A stretch of DNA of 34,275 nt, taken from Pseudomonadota bacterium (GTDB lineage: Bacteria > Pseudomonadota > Gammaproteobacteria > Burkholderiales > Methylophilaceae). Under the pieces are notes generated by a model, which saw nothing but the letters and a program-made list of their open reading frames with translations, was not told the DNA's origin and ran no database searches. The position numbers and the translations under genes are program-made. Shown piece by piece: positions 16,495 to 25,367 of this stretch (the first letter of the stretch is position 1; each line of letters opens with the position of its first letter). The stretch is taken from assembly GCA_029549705.1 (NCBI GenBank), contig JAKPIR010000119.1, positions 1-34,275 of the forward strand, in the 5' to 3' direction.

Positions 16495-17106
16495 ATGACA
16501 ACAGGCAATTTATTTATCATAACAGCGGCATCCGGTGCGGGTAAAACCAGCCTGATTAAGGCGCTACTAGCAAAAGATTCCCAATTAAAATTGTCTATTT
16601 CGCATACCACGCGCAAGCCTAGAGCCAGTGAAATAGACGGAGTAGATTATCATTTTGTTGATGATGCAACGTTTTTAAGCATGCTGGGTGAAGCGCAGTT
16701 TTTAGAAAGCGCACAAGTGCATGATGCACGTTACGGCACATCGCAGGCGGCGGTGGAAGGGCCACTAAAAGCAGGTTATGACTTAGTGCTAGAAATCGAC
16801 TGGCAAGGTGCAGAGCAAGTCCGCCGTTTGTATCCGCAAGCAACGAGCATTTTTATTTTGCCGCCTTCAATCGAGGCGCTAGAACGCAGGCTGACCGGGC
16901 GCGCGCAAGATAGTTCCGAGGTCATTGCTAAACGGTTGGCTGCCGCCCGCGAGGAAATGCGGCATGTAAGTGCGTTTGATTATGTTACAATCAACGATGA
17001 TTTTGACGTAGCACTTCAAGACATTAGCGCAATTATTCGCGCACAACGGCTTAGGGGCATTGCACAGTTGCAGCGTTACGCTAGCCTGATTCAATCACTG
17101 ACATAG
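16495..17106 (+). CDS. gmk: Guanylate kinase
   Basis: Gmk phosphorylates GMP to GDP. From the ATG at 16495 the product is 203 residues and begins MTTGNLFIITAASGAGKTSL, with the P-loop at residues 12-19. It continues with ISHTTRKPRASEIDGVDYHFV (GMP-binding), VLEIDWQGAEQVR and RLAAAREEMRH. An upstream in-frame ATG at 16381 would add 38 residues with no counterpart in the family and would lie upstream of the likely promoter at 16458, so I reject it. The gene heads the gmk-rpoZ-spoT-recG cluster known from E. coli, linking guanine nucleotide supply to (p)ppGpp control. Confidence 0.96.
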   Translation: MTTGNLFIITAASGAGKTSLIKALLAKDSQLKLSISHTTRKPRASEIDGVDYHFVDDATFLSMLGEAQFLESAQVHDARYGTSQAAVEGPLKAGYDLVLEIDWQGAEQVRRLYPQATSIFILPPSIEALERRLTGRAQDSSEVIAKRLAAAREEMRHVSAFDYVTINDDFDVALQDISAIIRAQRLRGIAQLQRYASLIQSLT

Positions 17107-17144
17107 CACATTCAAAATTATTTAATTATTCATTAGGAAACACC

Positions 17145-17351
17145 ATGGCACGTATTACAGTAGATGATTGCTTAGACCAAATTCCAAACCGTTTTCAGTT
17201 AACGTTAGTGGCCGCTTACCGTGCGCGTCAATTACATAATGGGGCTGAGCCACTCATCAACACACAAGGCTTGCGCGATAAAACTACGGTTATTGCATTG
17301 CGTGAAATCGCCGCTGGTAAAGTAGGCGTCGAGATTTTACTGCCGCGCTAA
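17145..17351 (+). CDS. rpoZ: RNA polymerase omega subunit
   Basis: The 68-residue protein starts MARITVDDCLDQIPNRFQLT and contains VAAYRARQLHNGAEP and KTTVIALREIAAGKVG, the standard omega sequence, which wraps the beta' C-terminus and contributes to the ppGpp site 1 of RNA polymerase. A clear ribosome binding site (AGGAAA) lies 5 bases before the ATG. It sits 38 bases after gmk and 25 bases before the (p)ppGpp synthetase, the usual order. It is slightly shorter than the 91-residue E. coli protein, as is common in betaproteobacteria. Confidence 0.97.
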   Translation: MARITVDDCLDQIPNRFQLTLVAAYRARQLHNGAEPLINTQGLRDKTTVIALREIAAGKVGVEILLPR

Positions 17352-17376
17352 TTGTTAAACGCGCGGTGAACATGTT

Positions 17377-19680
17377 ATGCCCAGAACCGCAAAACATTCT
17401 CAGGCGGATTCATCCAAAGCAGATTTAGAAAAATCAGCTTTAGCCATACTTTCACAAGCGCCTTTGCTGCCAGCTGACAGCGAAGATTCAGCACTCAGCT
17501 TACTCCTTAAACAATACCTCAAGCCTCAGGACGTGGCCCTAGTCCGCGAGGCTTATCGCTTTGCATTTGCCGCGCATGATGGCGTGGTGCGTAAAACGGG
17601 CGAGCCCTACATCACGCATCCTGTGTCTGTAGCTTGTATTTTGGCCGATTTGCACATGGATGTGCCGACTATTCTTGCGGCATTGCTACATGATGTGGTG
17701 GAAGATACCGCAATTACAGCTCAGGAAATTAAAGAAAAATTCGGCGCACAGGTTGCTGAATTAGTCGATGGGGTGACTAAACTCGATAAAATTGAATTTC
17801 AAAGTGCGAGTCAGGCACAGGCCGAAAACTTTAGAAAAATGTTGCTGGCCATGAGCCAGGATGTGCGGGTGATTTTAGTAAAACTGGCTGACAGACTGCA
17901 TAACATGCAAACACTCACCGCCATGAAACCTGAATCGCGTAAGCGCATTGCCAAAGAAACCTTAGAAATTTATGCGCCCATTGCTAATCGTCTTGGTTTA
18001 AATTTAATCTATCAAGAGCTTGAAGATTTAAGCTTTAAAGCGCTTTATCCTATGCGCTATCGTGTGCTAACGCAGGTGATTAAAGCCGCGCGCGGCAATC
18101 GCAAAGAAGTGATTAGCAAAATTCTGGAAAGCATACAAAATAAACTCAAAGAAGCTGGCATTGAAGCTGAAGTTACTGGCCGAGAAAAACATCTGTATAG
18201 CATCTATAAAAAGATGGCGGGTAAAACCAATTCATTTTCGCAAATTTATGATATTTACGGTTTTCGCGTGGTGGTGAAAGATTTACCAACCTGCTATTTA
18301 ACACTGGGTGCACTGCACGGGCTTTTCAAGCCGATTCCGGGTAAGTTCAAGGACTATATCGCCATTCCCAAAGCCAATGGCTACCAGTCATTACATACAA
18401 CGTTATTTGGCCCGTTTGGTACGCCGATTGAAGTGCAAATTCGTAGCATTGACATGCATAATGTGGCTAACGCAGGCGTAGCGGCGCATTGGTTATATAA
18501 GTCGAGTGATGCGGAGCTCACCGCACTGCAACAGCAAACGCATCAATGGCTGCAGCGGCTGTTGGAAATTCAAACGGAAAGCGTTGATTCTCTGGAGTTC
18601 TTAGAGCATATCAAGGTTGATCTTTTTCCTGATGAAGTTTATGTATTTACGCCCAAAGGTAATATTTTGGCCCTGCCACGTGGCTCAACGGCAGTAGACT
18701 TTGCTTATGCCGTGCATACCGATGTGGGCAATAGTTGTGTGGCCGTTAAAATCAATCAAGAATTGGCACCGCTACGTACAGAGTTAAAAAATGGCGATCA
18801 TGTGGAAATTATCACTGCGGCACTATCTAAACCGAATGCGGCTTGGCTAAATTACGTCAAAACAGGCAAAGCGCGTTCCCATATTCGGCATTATCTTAAA
18901 ACCATGCAGTCGGAAGAGTCGACCCACATTGGCGAACGCATGTTGAATCAAGCCTTGCGCGCCATGCATGTGGAGCCTTCAGCCGTAAAAGAAAAACAAT
19001 GGGATAAGCTCATTCGCGATTACAGTGTAAAAAATAAACAAGAAATTCTGACTGACATTGGCTTAGGCAAGCGGCAGAGTGTGATGGTGGCGCATCAACT
19101 ATTGGCCATTGATGAAAAACAGTCTGCGGACGCCACTGAAGGAGTGGTGAGCAAGCTTTTTGGTAGAATATTCGGCAAAAGTAATAAAAAGCCGCTTAAT
19201 ACCATTACCATTCGCGGTTCTGAGGGCATGAGCGTGCAGTTTGCCGCGTGCTGCCGGCCTATTCCCGGTGACCCGATTCTTGGTTTTATCAATAAAGACA
19301 AAGGCTTAATTATTCATACGCATGATTGCCCCGCCATCAGAAAATTTAGCTTGGACCCGGAAAAGTGGCTGGATGTTGAGTGGGATTCAGACAGCAAGCG
19401 TTTGTTTAAAGTAAATCTGAAGCTCGTTGCAGAGAATAAACCCGGCATGCTGGCGATGATTGCCGCCATTATTGCCGAGGCTGGCTCAAATATTGATAAT
19501 GTGAGCATGGAGGAATCTGACAACAGCGTATATACGGGGCTTAACTTTACCGTGCAAGTGCGCGACCGCGTGCATCTGGCAGAGCTCATGCGCGCCTTAC
19601 GCAAAGTACCCAATGTGGTTCGTATCAACCGCGCCAAAGGCAATTCAACGGCAAATGGCACACAGCAGGTTTCACAATAA
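17377..19680 (+). CDS. spoT: Bifunctional (p)ppGpp synthetase/hydrolase (SpoT/Rel type)
   Basis: The 767-residue protein has an intact HD hydrolase domain (His81 in YITHPVSVA, His105-Asp106 in LLHDVVEDT). A RelA/SpoT synthetase domain follows at about 240-360 (GREKHLYSIYKKM, IYDIYGFRVVV, KDYIAIPKANGYQSLHTT, EVQIRSIDMH), then a TGS domain at about 420-485 (DEVYVFTPKGNILALPRGST), a Cys-rich zinc-finger-like segment (QFAACCRPIPGDPILGF) and a C-terminal ACT domain at about 685-755. The intact HD motif separates it from monofunctional RelA. Length and order are normal. It sits in the gmk-rpoZ-spoT-recG cluster; trmH, present between spoT and recG in E. coli, is absent. Confidence 0.96.
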   Translation: MPRTAKHSQADSSKADLEKSALAILSQAPLLPADSEDSALSLLLKQYLKPQDVALVREAYRFAFAAHDGVVRKTGEPYITHPVSVACILADLHMDVPTILAALLHDVVEDTAITAQEIKEKFGAQVAELVDGVTKLDKIEFQSASQAQAENFRKMLLAMSQDVRVILVKLADRLHNMQTLTAMKPESRKRIAKETLEIYAPIANRLGLNLIYQELEDLSFKALYPMRYRVLTQVIKAARGNRKEVISKILESIQNKLKEAGIEAEVTGREKHLYSIYKKMAGKTNSFSQIYDIYGFRVVVKDLPTCYLTLGALHGLFKPIPGKFKDYIAIPKANGYQSLHTTLFGPFGTPIEVQIRSIDMHNVANAGVAAHWLYKSSDAELTALQQQTHQWLQRLLEIQTESVDSLEFLEHIKVDLFPDEVYVFTPKGNILALPRGSTAVDFAYAVHTDVGNSCVAVKINQELAPLRTELKNGDHVEIITAALSKPNAAWLNYVKTGKARSHIRHYLKTMQSEESTHIGERMLNQALRAMHVEPSAVKEKQWDKLIRDYSVKNKQEILTDIGLGKRQSVMVAHQLLAIDEKQSADATEGVVSKLFGRIFGKSNKKPLNTITIRGSEGMSVQFAACCRPIPGDPILGFINKDKGLIIHTHDCPAIRKFSLDPEKWLDVEWDSDSKRLFKVNLKLVAENKPGMLAMIAAIIAEAGSNIDNVSMEESDNSVYTGLNFTVQVRDRVHLAELMRALRKVPNVVRINRAKGNSTANGTQQVSQ

Positions 19681-19731
19681 ACGCCAGCTGAGCCACGTAC
19701 AGTAATGCATTAACCGGCGATTACTGTTTAT

Positions 19732-21771
19732 ATGACAGCTCTTTCAACGCTCAAATCGTTCAGCAAACCACTGCTGGCTAGTTTAAATAAGCTTGGTATC
19801 AGCCATTTGCAAGCATTGTTATTGCATTTGCCGCTACGCTACATTGACGAAACCCATATCACCGCAGTGAGAGACTTGCGTATTGGTGAGGCTTCATTAG
19901 TTGAGGGTATCATCGTGCATGCGGAAGTGGCATATAAACCCCGCAAAGCCTTGATAGCCCGATTAGAAGACGCAAGCGGGCAACTTACGCTGCGTTTTTT
20001 ACATTTTTATCCCAGCCAGATTGCAGCATTAAAAGAGGGGAACCGCATACGTGCTTATGGCGAGGTGCGCCATGGCTATTTTGGCTATGAAATGGTGCAT
20101 CCTACCTGTAAAGCCGCGAGTGAAAAAACAGTAGTAGCCGATACACTAACCCCAGTTTATCCCACCGTGGCGGGTTTAACTCAAGCGAGCTTACGTAAGG
20201 CTATCCATCTAGCCTTTACGCACGATACCTTGCAAGAAACCCTGCCAGCCAGCGTGTATGAGACCTTTCATTTTCCTAGTTTTGCGGCAAGTTTAAAGAT
20301 GTTGCATCAACCACCGGCCGATGCCGATTTGCAGCGTTTAGAAAATAAATCTACCCCGGCATGGCGGCGACTCGCGTTTGATGAGCTGCTCGCACAACAA
20401 CTTTCCATGCGTAAACACTACGCGCGCCGCCGAAGTGTGAATGCGCCGGCTTTTGCGCCCTCGAAAAAAATGGTTTCTGCCCTATTAAAAAGTTTGCCCT
20501 TTGCGCTTACGCAAGCCCAACAAAAAGTGGCGATTGAAATTGAGCGCGATTTAACCGAGCCTCATCCGATGCAGCGTTTGTTGCAAGGGGATGTCGGCAG
20601 TGGTAAAACCATAGTGGCCTGCATGGCGGCATTGCAGGCCATCGAAAATGGCTGGCAAGTGGCGCTGATGGCGCCGACTGAAATTTTAGCCGAGCAGCAT
20701 TACCAAAAAATGCTGGGCTGGCTCACACCACTCAATATTTCTATCGCTTGGCTTACAGGCAGCCAAAGCAAAAAGGAGCGAGAAGCCTCCCTGCAATCCA
20801 TAGCGGCCGGTAGCGCGCAGTTTGTAGTGGGAACGCATGCGTTGTTTCAAGAGACCGTACAGTTTAAAAAATTAGGCTTAGCGATTATTGATGAGCAGCA
20901 CCGCTTTGGTGTGCAGCAACGGTTAGCCCTACGCAAAAAAGGCGAACCAGAGCCGCACCAGTTGATGATGTCCGCTACACCGATTCCCCGCACACTTTCC
21001 ATGAGTTATTACGCCGATTTAGATGTTTCGGTGATTGACGAATTGCCGCCCGGCCGCACACCAATTGTCACTAAACTGGTTTCAGATGCGCGTCGTGACG
21101 AGATTTTGCAACGTGTACGTGAGGCATGTCTGGCGGGCAGCCAGGCCTATTGGGTGTGTCCGCTAATTGAAGAATCTGAAGCACTGCAACTTGCAACTGC
21201 CAATGACACCTATGCGCTAATGCAACAAGCATTCCCCGAGTTAAACATAGGTTTAATCCATGGCCGCATGAAACCCGCCGAAAAACAAGCGGTGATGGCG
21301 CAATTTAGTACAAACAGCTTGCAATTGTTGGTGGCCACCACGGTGATAGAAGTCGGCGTAGATGTGCCCAATGCCAGTTTAATGGTCATAGAGCACGCTG
21401 AACGCGCTGGCTTGAGCCAACTGCATCAATTACGAGGTCGTGTCGGCCGAGGTGCAGCAAAGAGCACCTGCATTTTGCTCTACCAAAATAAACTTTCTGA
21501 AACGGCGCGGGCACGCTTAAAAGTGATATACGAAAGTAATGATGGTTTTGCTATTGCTCAGGCTGATTTGAATTTACGTGGGCCTGGTGAGTATTTAGGC
21601 ACGCGCCAAAGCGGCGTGCCGATGCTCAAAATTGCTGATTTGAATCGTGACGAAAATCTGTTAAATATCGCTAAAAATATGGCAGATAGTTTAATTCAAC
21701 AACATCCGCAAGCCGTAGAAGCGCATTTGGCGAGGTGGATGGGTAGTGCGGAAGATTTGGTGAAGGTTTAA
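19732..21771 (+). CDS. recG: ATP-dependent DNA helicase RecG
   Basis: RecG remodels stalled replication forks and Holliday junctions. The 679-residue protein has the N-terminal wedge/OB region (LRFLHFYPSQIAALKEGNRI), Walker A GDVGSGKT with Lys292, the RecG-type motif II DEQHRFG at 387-393, MSATPIPRTLSMSYY, motif V VATTVIEVGVDVPNAS and motif VI HQLRGRVGRG. A C-terminal LNLRGPGEYLGTRQSG follows. It is complete and of ordinary length. The next gene starts 3 bases after its stop, an odd coupling with a non-housekeeping gene. Confidence 0.97.
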   Translation: MTALSTLKSFSKPLLASLNKLGISHLQALLLHLPLRYIDETHITAVRDLRIGEASLVEGIIVHAEVAYKPRKALIARLEDASGQLTLRFLHFYPSQIAALKEGNRIRAYGEVRHGYFGYEMVHPTCKAASEKTVVADTLTPVYPTVAGLTQASLRKAIHLAFTHDTLQETLPASVYETFHFPSFAASLKMLHQPPADADLQRLENKSTPAWRRLAFDELLAQQLSMRKHYARRRSVNAPAFAPSKKMVSALLKSLPFALTQAQQKVAIEIERDLTEPHPMQRLLQGDVGSGKTIVACMAALQAIENGWQVALMAPTEILAEQHYQKMLGWLTPLNISIAWLTGSQSKKEREASLQSIAAGSAQFVVGTHALFQETVQFKKLGLAIIDEQHRFGVQQRLALRKKGEPEPHQLMMSATPIPRTLSMSYYADLDVSVIDELPPGRTPIVTKLVSDARRDEILQRVREACLAGSQAYWVCPLIEESEALQLATANDTYALMQQAFPELNIGLIHGRMKPAEKQAVMAQFSTNSLQLLVATTVIEVGVDVPNASLMVIEHAERAGLSQLHQLRGRVGRGAAKSTCILLYQNKLSETARARLKVIYESNDGFAIAQADLNLRGPGEYLGTRQSGVPMLKIADLNRDENLLNIAKNMADSLIQQHPQAVEAHLARWMGSAEDLVKV

Positions 21772-21774
21772 AAA

Positions 21775-22416
21775 ATGCACGATTTTGAGAATGAATATTT
21801 CTTTTTACTACAAGAGTACAAAAATGGTTTAGATAACCCAAACCCCGTGCCTGTGGACCCTCTAAATGAAATTCCGTTTACTCACAAAGCACTTGCTTTG
21901 GATTCTAAACCGTTCATGCTTTATGATAATTCACTAGAATATAAAGATGTAGCTGATTTTAAGCCACTTAATAGATTGCCTGAGATACTATTTCACGGTG
22001 GTGATTTAATTGTTAAAGAAGAATTAAGAAATGCAATATTGGCACTAGAAATACCAAATCTAGCAATGAATGCCATTAGTTTTATTGACTACAAAAAAAA
22101 TCAACATGATGGACTTTGGTATTTAGCATTTACTAAATTATTTTATGGTTGGGACAAAATAACACGCTTTAATAAAGCTGCTAAGATTTCTGGCACAAAT
22201 CCGCTCTATTCTCAGGCTAAAGGATATTCACTAAACTATTTGTTGCTAGCAAAAACACCACTACAAAATCGTCTGTTACTAAAACTGGATGAAGCAGGTG
22301 ACCACAATGTGATAGCGCATGAAAGTATTGCCTATCTTTTTAAAAAATCAGGTGTAATCGTTTTGCCCGCCAGTGAATATGAGAATTACGATCCCTATAA
22401 AAACGACCAAACCTAA
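21775..22416 (+). CDS. Orphan protein resembling Imm11/Imm43-type immunity proteins
   Basis: This 213-residue soluble protein is clearly more AT-rich than recG. Segments such as LPEILFHGGDLIVKEELRNAI, DGLWYLAFTKLFYGWDKITR and a C-terminal HESIAYLFKKSGVIVLPASEY resemble, from memory, the Imm11/Imm43-like families of polymorphic-toxin immunity proteins. Those share the logic of a middle strand carrying a 'vs/vk-ee-l' helix and a closing 'ViahesIkdaf.k.g' strand. No search was possible, so this is tentative. No toxin or secretion gene is adjacent. It starts 3 bases after the recG stop, probably translated by coupling, and is followed by a repeat-bearing spacer, which fits an acquired cargo gene or a remnant of a larger locus. 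Confidence 0.45.
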   Translation: MHDFENEYFFLLQEYKNGLDNPNPVPVDPLNEIPFTHKALALDSKPFMLYDNSLEYKDVADFKPLNRLPEILFHGGDLIVKEELRNAILALEIPNLAMNAISFIDYKKNQHDGLWYLAFTKLFYGWDKITRFNKAAKISGTNPLYSQAKGYSLNYLLLAKTPLQNRLLLKLDEAGDHNVIAHESIAYLFKKSGVIVLPASEYENYDPYKNDQT

Positions 22417-22871
22417 GCAAGCGTAGCGTAACTCACCCCAACCCTTAATTTTAACCCCATTATTTTGCATATTTTTACATATAAATGCTGCCAAATTCCG
22501 CCCGAGAGATTTTAATGCCTCTGCGAGGCGCATAAATACTGGCTTGGCGGGCAGGTCTAATAAAGGGCGTTGGTGGGGCTGAGCTTGAGATGATTTTGTG
22601 ACGGCAAGCGGAAACTCGCTATCGCTCATAAGACCGCAAGGGTCTTCCCCAACCTCGCTAAGTGCTGAAGCACTGAGTCGGTTGTGAGAGCCGCTTACAC
22701 ATGTGAATAGTGCATGACTTTCACCTTATTGATATCTACGCCACTATCATTGCGATCTTAGCGCGGCAATCTGCGGCGGTTATTTGTGGCACGCAATTAG
22801 ATTGCTTCAATGCGTTAGCTATGACCGTTATTGTATGAAATGCGGGCGATAACTTGTGGGATAATTAGCTT
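22417..22871. other. 455-base repeat-bearing spacer between the immunity-like gene and ubiC
   Basis: I see no supportable gene. It holds several small perfect hairpins: 22517-22529 (GCCTC/GAGGC), 22631-22645 (AGACC/GGTCT) and the 33-base hairpin 22651-22683. There is also a GCGTAGCGTAAC phrase at 22420-22431 of the type seen in intergenic repeats. A 93-codon minus-strand frame (22348-22629) runs through the hairpins and into the neighbouring gene and is not trusted. The ubiC promoter should lie at its right end but is not evident. Confidence 0.55.
22651..22683 (+). repeat. 33-base hairpin element, family 2, copy 2
   Basis: It has closing stem AACC/GGTT, shared core CTCGCTAAGTGCT-GA-AGCACT-GAGTCG, and a small perfect hairpin (22631-22645) six bases upstream. 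It is identical in length and layout to copy 1. Confidence 0.65.
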
Positions 22872-23420
22872 GTGAAAACTCAGCATCAACATGTTAAGCA
22901 TCGTAGCCGTTGGCTTAATAAGCCATTTGCGAGCGGCAGTTTTAGCGCTTGGCTAATTGAAACAGGTTCGCTCACAGCGCGTTTGCAATATCGTTATAAA
23001 CATTTCTCAGTAAAACCACTTGCCGTTAAGTATGCCAAACCTCTTCAAGATGAAGCGGTTTTACTGCATCAAGCAAGCCATAAAACCGCTTTAATACGTG
23101 AAGTGTTACTCATAGGTAATCATCAGCCAGTCGTATTCGCGCATAGTGTATTGCCAAGAGCTAGCCTGCGAGGCGCATGGAATGGGCTTGGCAGGCTAGG
23201 TAATAAACCGCTTGGTGCGACTTTGTTTGCAAATCCAAGAGTGAAACGTACGCCCCTGAGCTATAAGAAGCTATTCCCGAATCACGCACTTTACCGATCA
23301 GCAGTGTTTCATCTTGCTCAAAAACCGGCTTATTTATGGGCGCGGCGCTCGGTGTTTCATCTAAATTGCGCTAATATTTTAGTGACAGAAGTATTTTTAC
23401 CACAGTTATTAGACCAATGA
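22872..23420 (+). CDS. ubiC: Chorismate pyruvate-lyase
   Basis: UbiC removes pyruvate from chorismate to give 4-hydroxybenzoate, the first committed step of ubiquinone synthesis. The 182-residue product shows the family features REVLLIGNHQPVVFAHSVLP (substrate-binding Arg), LGRLGNKPLGATLFANPRVKR and LWARRSVFHL (conserved Glu replaced by the later VTEVFLP segment). The start is GTG at 22872; no ATG fits and the ribosome binding site is weak. Its stop overlaps the ubiA start by 4 bases. The preceding 455 bases carry repeats but no gene. Confidence 0.93.
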   Translation: MKTQHQHVKHRSRWLNKPFASGSFSAWLIETGSLTARLQYRYKHFSVKPLAVKYAKPLQDEAVLLHQASHKTALIREVLLIGNHQPVVFAHSVLPRASLRGAWNGLGRLGNKPLGATLFANPRVKRTPLSYKKLFPNHALYRSAVFHLAQKPAYLWARRSVFHLNCANILVTEVFLPQLLDQ

Positions 23421-24298
23421 ATCTACAGCACCTCAACAAAAAAATTGATGCCTACGAGCGTTTGATGCGCCTAGATAAGCCTATCGGCATTTTATTGCTG
23501 TTGTGGCCAACGCTTTGGGCGCTGATTATTGCCGGGCAAGGCAAGCCGGATTGGATTATCGTACTCATTTTTATCACTGGCACGGTGTTAATGCGTAGCG
23601 CGGGTTGTGTGCTGAATGACCTTGCGGACCACCGATTTGATGGCTTAGTTGAGCGCACTAAACATCGCCCGCTGATTACCAATGAAGTGAGTAAAAAAGA
23701 GGCCTACTGGCTTGCCGCGGGCTTGTGTATAGCGGCCTTTGGTTTGGTGTGCCTGATGAACCGATTAACGATATACCTTTCAGTAGCCGCACTGTTTTTA
23801 GCTGCGACTTATCCACTCACCAAAAGGTTTTTTGCAATACCGCAGGCGTATTTGGGCATTGCGTTCGGCATGGGCATTCCGATGGCCTTTGCCGCCATCA
23901 CTGGTGGAGTGCCAAGTGTTGCATGGCTATTAATGGTAGCGAATGTTTTTTGGGCGATTGCATACGATACGGAATACGCCATGATTGACCGAGCTGACGA
24001 TTTAAAAATCGGCATTAAATCCTCAGCGATTACATTTGGCCGTTTTGATGTGCTGGCGGTCATGCTGTGTTATATGTTAACCATACTATTGCTTATCACT
24101 GCAGGCCAGCAACTGGCGCTTGGCTATGGATTTTATGGCGGGCTAGTAGCGGCCGTAGTAGTGGCAATACATCATTACGGCTTAATTAAAGGGCGCGAAA
24201 AATCGCAGTGCTTCAAGGCTTTTTTGCATAACAATTGGTTTGGTTTTGCCGCGTTTGCAGGGTTGGCCGTGCATTATTTGATGCAATATCAGCAATAA
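23417..24298 (+). CDS. ubiA: 4-hydroxybenzoate polyprenyltransferase
   Basis: UbiA attaches the polyprenyl chain to 4-hydroxybenzoate in the inner membrane. The 293-residue, highly hydrophobic protein (about eight membrane segments) begins with YERLMRLDKPIGILLLLWPT and has the two Asp-rich diphosphate-Mg sites, NDLADHRFD (about residues 72-80) and YDTEYAMIDRADDLKIG (about 188-204). It is the partner of ubiC, overlapping it by 4 bases (ATGA). The next gene, rplM, has its own strong promoter. Confidence 0.96.
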   Translation: MNLQHLNKKIDAYERLMRLDKPIGILLLLWPTLWALIIAGQGKPDWIIVLIFITGTVLMRSAGCVLNDLADHRFDGLVERTKHRPLITNEVSKKEAYWLAAGLCIAAFGLVCLMNRLTIYLSVAALFLAATYPLTKRFFAIPQAYLGIAFGMGIPMAFAAITGGVPSVAWLLMVANVFWAIAYDTEYAMIDRADDLKIGIKSSAITFGRFDVLAVMLCYMLTILLLITAGQQLALGYGFYGGLVAAVVVAIHHYGLIKGREKSQCFKAFLHNNWFGFAAFAGLAVHYLMQYQQ

Positions 24299-24332
24299 GC
24301 ATTAAATAGCGCACAAAAGCGCAACATAATGT

Positions 24333-24362
24333 TTGACAAACAACCACGCTTCAGCATAAAAT
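24333..24362 (+). promoter_or_regulatory. rplM-rpsI promoter
   Basis: A perfect TTGACA (24333-24338), 18-base spacer and TAAAAT (24357-24362), 40 bases before the rplM start. Confidence 0.75.
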
Positions 24363-24402
24363 CCGCCTCTTAATTTTTTTAGCTCATAGTATTGATAAGA
24401 CA

Positions 24403-24831
24403 ATGAAAACCTTCTCAGCAAAGTCACACGAAGTGAAGCGCGATTGGTTTGTGGTCGATGCCACAGACTTAGTGCTAGGCCGTTTAGCTAGCGCGGTTGC
24501 ACACCGTTTACGCGGTAAACATAAAACTATTTATACACCTCACGTTGATACGGGTGATTATATTGTCGTAATTAACGCCGACAAATTAAAAGTAACGGGC
24601 AACAAGGGCGATGACAAACTCTATCATCGCCACTCAGGTTATCCCGGTGGTATCAGCACCACGACGTTTTCTAAAATGCAAGACCGTTTTCCAGGTCGTG
24701 CTTTAGAAAAAGCGGTTAAAGGCATGTTACCTAAAGGTCCATTAGGATACGCCATGATCAAAAAATTGAAAGTTTATGCTGGCGACAAGCACGAACATGC
24801 GGCACAACAACCGCAAGCATTGAAAATCTAA
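24403..24831 (+). CDS. rplM: 50S ribosomal protein L13
   Basis: The 142-residue protein begins MKTFSAKSHEVKRDWFVVDA and contains the L13 signature region LGRLASAVAHRLRGKHKTIY, GDYIVVINADKL, HRHSGYPGG and EKAVKGMLPKGPLGYAM. It is full length for the family. It is expressed from the promoter at 24333-24362 and followed after 9 bases by rpsI, the universal rplM-rpsI operon. Confidence 0.98.
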   Translation: MKTFSAKSHEVKRDWFVVDATDLVLGRLASAVAHRLRGKHKTIYTPHVDTGDYIVVINADKLKVTGNKGDDKLYHRHSGYPGGISTTTFSKMQDRFPGRALEKAVKGMLPKGPLGYAMIKKLKVYAGDKHEHAAQQPQALKI

Positions 24832-24840
24832 GGATAAAAG

Positions 24841-25233
24841 ATGATCGGTAAATATAATTACGGTACGGGCCGCCGCAAAAGTTCAGTAGCGCGCGTGTTC
24901 TTAAAATCAGGTAAAGGCAATATCGTTGTGAACGATAAGCCAGTGGACGAATACTTCTCACGCGTGACTTCACGCATGATTTTGCGTCAACCATTAGAGT
25001 TAACCAACAATCTTTCAAGCTTTGATATCATGGTAAACGTGATTGGTGGCGGTGAATCAGGTCAAGCTGGTGCAGTGCGCCATGGCATTACCCGTGCGTT
25101 GATTGATTTTGATGCTAACTTGAAAAGCGCGTTATCACATGCTGGTTTTGTAACCCGCGATGCACGTGAAGTTGAGCGTAAAAAAGTGGGCTTACGCAAA
25201 GCGCGTCGTCGTAAACAATTCTCTAAACGCTAA
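24841..25233 (+). CDS. rpsI: 30S ribosomal protein S9
   Basis: The 130-residue protein starts MIGKYNYGTGRRKSSVARVF, includes GGGESGQAGAVRHGITRALI, and ends in the basic tail RKKVGLRKARRRKQFSKR, whose last residues reach the ribosomal P site and contact tRNA. It is preceded by an AGGA ribosome binding site. The operon ends at the terminator hairpin 25253-25281. Confidence 0.98.
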   Translation: MIGKYNYGTGRRKSSVARVFLKSGKGNIVVNDKPVDEYFSRVTSRMILRQPLELTNNLSSFDIMVNVIGGGESGQAGAVRHGITRALIDFDANLKSALSHAGFVTRDAREVERKKVGLRKARRRKQFSKR

Positions 25234-25252
25234 TTTAAGGCGGATAGGTTTG

Positions 25253-25281
25253 AAAAAGGTCGCTTTAGCGGCCTTTTTTAT
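25253..25281 (+). terminator. rplM-rpsI operon terminator
   Basis: AAAGGTCGC-TTTA-GCGGCCTTT (one G-U pair) followed by a T-rich run lies 19 bases after the rpsI stop. Confidence 0.85.
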
Positions 25282-25320
25282 TTTGTGTGCATTTTTATTT
25301 CAAGCTTACGTTTAAGTCTT

Positions 25321-25326
25321 TATAAT
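25321..25326 (+). promoter_or_regulatory. argC promoter -10
   Basis: A perfect TATAAT lies 41 bases before the chosen argC ATG, after the rpsI terminator. The -35 region (TTTCAA at 25298) is weak, which may mean activator dependence. I do not see a clear ArgR box. Confidence 0.5.
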
Positions 25327-25367
25327 CAGTATTGATTCAATATATTCACCTCTATTTTTGGCAACTT

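Noticed and set aside
22348..22629. 93-codon minus-strand frame with a hydrophobic end
   Set aside because: It overlaps the better-supported plus-strand gene at its C-terminal end, runs through small hairpin repeats, has no recognised motif and no good ribosome binding site. The hydrophobic tail is the complement of an ordinary plus-strand coding end.
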